The position numbers were made by a program, and so were the translations under genes. Below, in pieces: positions 30,071 to 33,444 of a stretch of DNA of 33,444 nt (its first letter is position 1; every line of letters starts with the position of its first letter). The notes under the pieces are model-generated. The model did not search any database. It worked only from the letters and a program-made list of their open reading frames with translations, and was not told the origin of the DNA. Source of the DNA: Bacteroidales bacterium (lineage in GTDB: Bacteria; Bacteroidota; Bacteroidia; Bacteroidales; UBA6680); contig JAFGOQ010000203.1 of NCBI GenBank assembly GCA_016926405.1, positions 1 through 33,444 on the forward strand. The letters run 5' to 3'.

Positions 30071-32605
30071 ATGATAAAGAGACTTATTGAAGAAGTAGAG
30101 AAAAAATACGGAGAAAAAATATCTACCGCAAACGACTGCAAATACCTTTCGCAAGAAATAAATGACTCTATAAACGAATTAATAAGCGATAGTACCTTAA
30201 GACGTTTTTTTGGACTTTTAAGTGCCTCATCGAAACCATCAGCTGTTACTCTTTCAATATTATCAAGATTTGTTGGGTTTGAAGATTGGAAAGATTTTCA
30301 ACTTAACAGAAACATCGAAAACTTAAAATCGGAAAGCGAAACTATTTGGCAAAAATCATTTGAAATAGCAAAACGAATTTCGTTAGAAAATATAAAAAAA
30401 TCTAAAATAAAGATTGGCTTAGAATTCGACCGAATTACTCAGCGCGACTTTGCCATAAAAAAAATCGACGATCTTATTAGAGGCAATCATACTGCAACAG
30501 CTTTTATTGCTCCAGGAGGATCGGGTAAATCTATTATTCTTTCTAAATGGACCGACTCTCAATTATCATCAGAAATACAGAGAGATATTATTCTTTTACT
30601 AAAGGCTCAATACATTATTTCTAAAATTAACAAAGAGACTAAGCTAGAAAGCTGGATAGCAAACCTACTTGGAGTTACTTCTTTAAATGTTTTAGCCGAA
30701 ATAGCTGACGATATCTCAACCAATAGTAAACTCGTAATAATTATAGATGGATTAGACGATATTTCAAACATTAAGCAAAAGTTTGATAGTTTCTTTTCAG
30801 ATATAATTCAACTTATAAACCAATACAAAAGCACAAACTATATAAAAATCATAATATCCTCAAGAAACACTACATGGGAAAACTGTGCATCAATTATTAC
30901 CAATTCGGGAAAAGCAATTTCCGATGCTTGGTTCGATGTTGAACTACGATACAACATTAACAACAAAACAAACATACCTCCCCTTTCAAGACGCGAAATT
31001 CAACGAGTTTTTGATATAACAATTAACAATCAAAAAGAGACAAAATTAGTTTTCGACGAGTTAAGCTTAGATTTAAGAAATACAATATCACACCCATACT
31101 TCCTTAATCTATTTATAAATATTTACGATCCTAATCTTATTGGTAATCTAACTAGTTCAGCCGACTTGTTAGATGAATTTTTAAAAACTCAGATATATTA
31201 CTCAAATAACTCTGACGAAAAAATTGATATTCTTTACGCAATAATAGACTCCTGTAATGCTGGTATTAACGGCTATCGCATGAAGAAAAAAGAATTATCA
31301 AATCAATATCCAATAAAACTTAAAAATGCGGGCAATTACTTCGATGCCTACCACGATATGCTATCATTTGGTATCATTACTGAAGAAATTACCGAAAATC
31401 AATATGGACTTCTTACTAAATATGTTTTTATCACCCATCAAAATTTATTTGAAACATTAATTATAAATCAGTTAATAGAATTTAACGAAGGGGTGAATTT
31501 TGAACTATTCAACGACATAGAATTATATTACAACAACAAAGACATACAACCTCTTTTAATTTCGTTATTATATCAGAAAGCCTATAAAAACAGAAATCAC
31601 GAAGTTCTTTCTCAATTTTTCTCGCTAAGTGATAACACTATAGACAACTCGCATGTTATCGAAACAATTGGAAATTGCCTTAGAAGTGATAAACTAATGC
31701 AAGAGAAGTTAATCCCTGTATATGCCAAAAATTCAAAAGCAAGAAAATTTTATTTCGAAAGATTTATCGACACTAATTATCTTATTGCTTCATATAAATT
31801 TCAGATGGAACAATATTACAAAAACTCTACTTTAACCGAAGAAAAAATATTCTCTCTTTCGTTTCTTTTACAAGCAGAAATTGTTTCGCTTGAACTTAAC
31901 AAATACAAAGAGTTATATAACGAGCTAAAGAAATTAAAACCAGAAGAAGGTATGTCGCCAATAGTTATTTCCAGATGGACAGCCTGTATGATAGCTATGG
32001 ATTATATTGCCAACATAAAAGAAACTAACCTTTTCGATAAAATTACCTTTTACAAAGAACTTACTAAGTTATCATTAGCCGATAAAAAACAATACAAAGA
32101 GCACGACTTCGAGTATTATGTTTTTCCTGTTTTACTACTTTCTGGGAAAAGTGATGAATTCAATAAATTTATGCAAAAGCATCACAGCGAAAACAGCAAA
32201 AACTTCTTAACAAATAGTCTTTCGCCAAAAAATAACCATTCGGCCATTTTTGCTATTTACTTTCAGACATTAAAAACTGATAAAATTGAAGATAAACAGG
32301 TTAACAACCTTATAAACATTTTAGACAATTTATCACCTACAGAAGGGTATTTAGGCATAATGACCATACAAACTTTGCTCTGCAAATACTACCTACGAAA
32401 TGACGACACTATTAATGCAATAAAATACTTTACAGAAGGTTTAAAAATAGCTTCATCATCGAGATTTCACTTGTACGAACTATTATTACTAGATATATTC
32501 CTGAAGGAAATTGCAAAAACAAACTCCAAAATCAACATAAGTGAATATAAAAAGAGACATCATTTATTACACTCAAAAATTAATTTTCTGAAGCTTAATT
32601 ACTAA
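30071..32605 (+). CDS. STAND/NACHT-like P-loop NTPase with Bacteroidota-type N-terminal domain
   Basis: 844 residues. The N-terminal about 80 residues (LSQEIND, ISDSTLRRFFGLL, then FVGFEDWKDFQ) match a small helical domain that I recognise from many uncharacterised Bacteroidota proteins. A linker is followed by a P-loop: Walker A APGGSGKS (147-154), Walker B VIIIDGLDD (222-230), and an IIISSRN sensor stretch (260-266). This is the STAND order, as in NACHT or NB-ARC proteins. The remainder, about 450 residues, is helical and TPR-like in texture, consistent with a sensor region. No nuclease, TIR, protease or membrane effector is visible. STAND proteins act as switches in anti-phage defence or regulation; neither is shown here. 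It stands alone among housekeeping genes. Confidence 0.8.
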   Translation: MIKRLIEEVEKKYGEKISTANDCKYLSQEINDSINELISDSTLRRFFGLLSASSKPSAVTLSILSRFVGFEDWKDFQLNRNIENLKSESETIWQKSFEIAKRISLENIKKSKIKIGLEFDRITQRDFAIKKIDDLIRGNHTATAFIAPGGSGKSIILSKWTDSQLSSEIQRDIILLLKAQYIISKINKETKLESWIANLLGVTSLNVLAEIADDISTNSKLVIIIDGLDDISNIKQKFDSFFSDIIQLINQYKSTNYIKIIISSRNTTWENCASIITNSGKAISDAWFDVELRYNINNKTNIPPLSRREIQRVFDITINNQKETKLVFDELSLDLRNTISHPYFLNLFINIYDPNLIGNLTSSADLLDEFLKTQIYYSNNSDEKIDILYAIIDSCNAGINGYRMKKKELSNQYPIKLKNAGNYFDAYHDMLSFGIITEEITENQYGLLTKYVFITHQNLFETLIINQLIEFNEGVNFELFNDIELYYNNKDIQPLLISLLYQKAYKNRNHEVLSQFFSLSDNTIDNSHVIETIGNCLRSDKLMQEKLIPVYAKNSKARKFYFERFIDTNYLIASYKFQMEQYYKNSTLTEEKIFSLSFLLQAEIVSLELNKYKELYNELKKLKPEEGMSPIVISRWTACMIAMDYIANIKETNLFDKITFYKELTKLSLADKKQYKEHDFEYYVFPVLLLSGKSDEFNKFMQKHHSENSKNFLTNSLSPKNNHSAIFAIYFQTLKTDKIEDKQVNNLINILDNLSPTEGYLGIMTIQTLLCKYYLRNDDTINAIKYFTEGLKIASSSRFHLYELLLLDIFLKEIAKTNSKINISEYKKRHHLLHSKINFLKLNY

Positions 32606-33443
32606 AAGTGACTCTGGAATAATACGTTACCATCTCATCTATAGGATAACGTATTATTTTTGAAACATTAAGGCCTCTTTGTTTTGCTATGTGATGTATT
32701 TCATCTTTAAAATACCACGCTAATGAACCAACAAAGCCCATTTCTAAATAAGATGTTTCCTGATATTTAATATGAATATCGAAAAACGATGTAAGCGATT
32801 CGTTAATAATTGCTTTTACACAATTATCGTTTTTTATTGGAATTATATATTGCAATTGTGTTGCCAAAAACCTGTTTGGAAAAGGTTTTCGATAAATATT
32901 ATCAATAATATCGTCTTTTGAAAGACCCGAATTTTGAAAATAAGCTTCAGCAACTTCACCTGGAAGAGTATTATAAAAAAGTGCTTTATAAAAATTTTTC
33001 ACCATCGATGCAGCAGAACCTTCGTCGCCCAAAATATACCCTAGCGAAACCTGTTTATCGGTAATTTTTTCACCGTCAAAAACTCCGCTATTCGATCCTG
33101 TACCTAAAATACAAGCTATTCCAGCATTGTTACCAAACAACGAAATAGCTGCTCCCAACAAATCCGACTCAACAACAATTTTTGCTCCAGGACAAATAGA
33201 ATGCAGGAAATTCTCAATAACTTTTATCCTCGATGGAGTTCCGCACCCAGAACCAAAAAAATAGACACTACTAACTAATTCGCGATTTAAAACAGAATCA
33301 AAAACATTCTGCAATTGATACTCGGTATCATCCGTAATAAAAAGAGGATTTAATCCTATCGACTGAAAAGTAACCCTTTCTTCCAACGATTTAATCAAAA
33401 CCCAATCTGTTTTAGTAGAACCACTATCGGCAATAAGTATCAT
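32595..33443 (-). CDS. BadF/BadG-type sugar kinase (N-acetylglucosamine kinase-like)
   Basis: 282 residues and complete; the ATG ends one base from the right edge. It is an actin-like ATPase fold kinase. The phosphate-1 motif is ADSGSTKTDW (5-14), a candidate catalytic Asp is D94 in VESDLLGAA, phosphate-2 is LGTGSNSG (113-120), and LGDEGSAASM and MGFVGSLAW complete the site. The closest familiar function is N-acetylglucosamine or glucosamine kinase, in amino sugar salvage, but substrate is not certain. Its 3' end overlaps the STAND-like gene's 3' end by 11 bases, convergently, and no terminator separates them. Confidence 0.88.
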   Translation of the reverse strand: MILIADSGSTKTDWVLIKSLEERVTFQSIGLNPLFITDDTEYQLQNVFDSVLNRELVSSVYFFGSGCGTPSRIKVIENFLHSICPGAKIVVESDLLGAAISLFGNNAGIACILGTGSNSGVFDGEKITDKQVSLGYILGDEGSAASMVKNFYKALFYNTLPGEVAEAYFQNSGLSKDDIIDNIYRKPFPNRFLATQLQYIIPIKNDNCVKAIINESLTSFFDIHIKYQETSYLEMGFVGSLAWYFKDEIHHIAKQRGLNVSKIIRYPIDEMVTYYSRVTFSN

Positions 33444-33444
33444 C

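Overview
This window looks like a chromosome segment of a low-GC member of the Bacteroidota, most likely order Bacteroidales. Several things point there. Base composition is AT-rich and most start codons lack a clear Shine-Dalgarno. Promoter-like motifs of the Bacteroidota type (TAnnTTTG around -7) recur. Gene content includes a CarboxypepD-reg/TonB-dependent receptor, a DoxX-thioredoxin-like fusion, a DUF4105 protein, a Porphyromonas-type peptidylarginine deiminase homologue, MqnA of the futalosine route and a CdaA-type diadenylate cyclase. No rRNA, tRNA, CRISPR array, intact insertion sequence or prophage was seen. The species assignment is inference.

Left part (1-3.2 kb, + strand): the end of a NarL-type sensor kinase, its overlapping LuxR-type response regulator, a small protein of unknown function, and an orphan radical SAM enzyme with an incomplete C-terminal SPASM region. 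Middle left (3.2-9.6 kb, - strand): a deiminase lipoprotein, a YfcE-type phosphodiesterase, an RluA-family pseudouridine synthase, an alpha/beta hydrolase, a glycerophosphodiester phosphodiesterase and a secreted TPR protein. The gap 9.56-10.44 kb has no convincing gene. It holds a 20-21 bp tandem repeat array ending in inverted copies of the same core.

Centre (10.4-18.3 kb): a - strand operon tmk / DoxX-thioredoxin-like / OppB-type permease / tpiA / prmA, then a divergent + strand operon folP / cdaA / MscS-type channel. CdaA and the channel are abutted, which suggests c-di-AMP signalling is co-expressed with osmotic adaptation. Right part, - strand (18.9-26.5 kb): a TonB receptor of the heme/hemoglobin type, a membrane-anchored PD-(D/E)XK-like protein, a DUF4105/Lnb-like membrane protein, an MsbA-like ABC exporter and purB. 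Then on + (26.7-32.6 kb): an EI24 membrane protein, mqnA, a long NfeD-type protease, and an 844-residue P-loop NTPase of STAND/NACHT-like layout. A BadF-type sugar kinase converges on it at the right edge.

The most interesting unannotated signal is the gap 29799-30070. On the - strand it has a promoter-like pair, two hairpins (one exposing a C/U-rich loop) and a strong GC-rich terminator whose U-run overlaps the stop codon of the NfeD gene. This is the layout of an independent small RNA of about 155-160 nt, divergent from the STAND-like gene. The tandem array, the STAND-like NTPase, the truncated radical SAM enzyme and a perfect hairpin one base from a start codon (8244-8270) are also worth a look.
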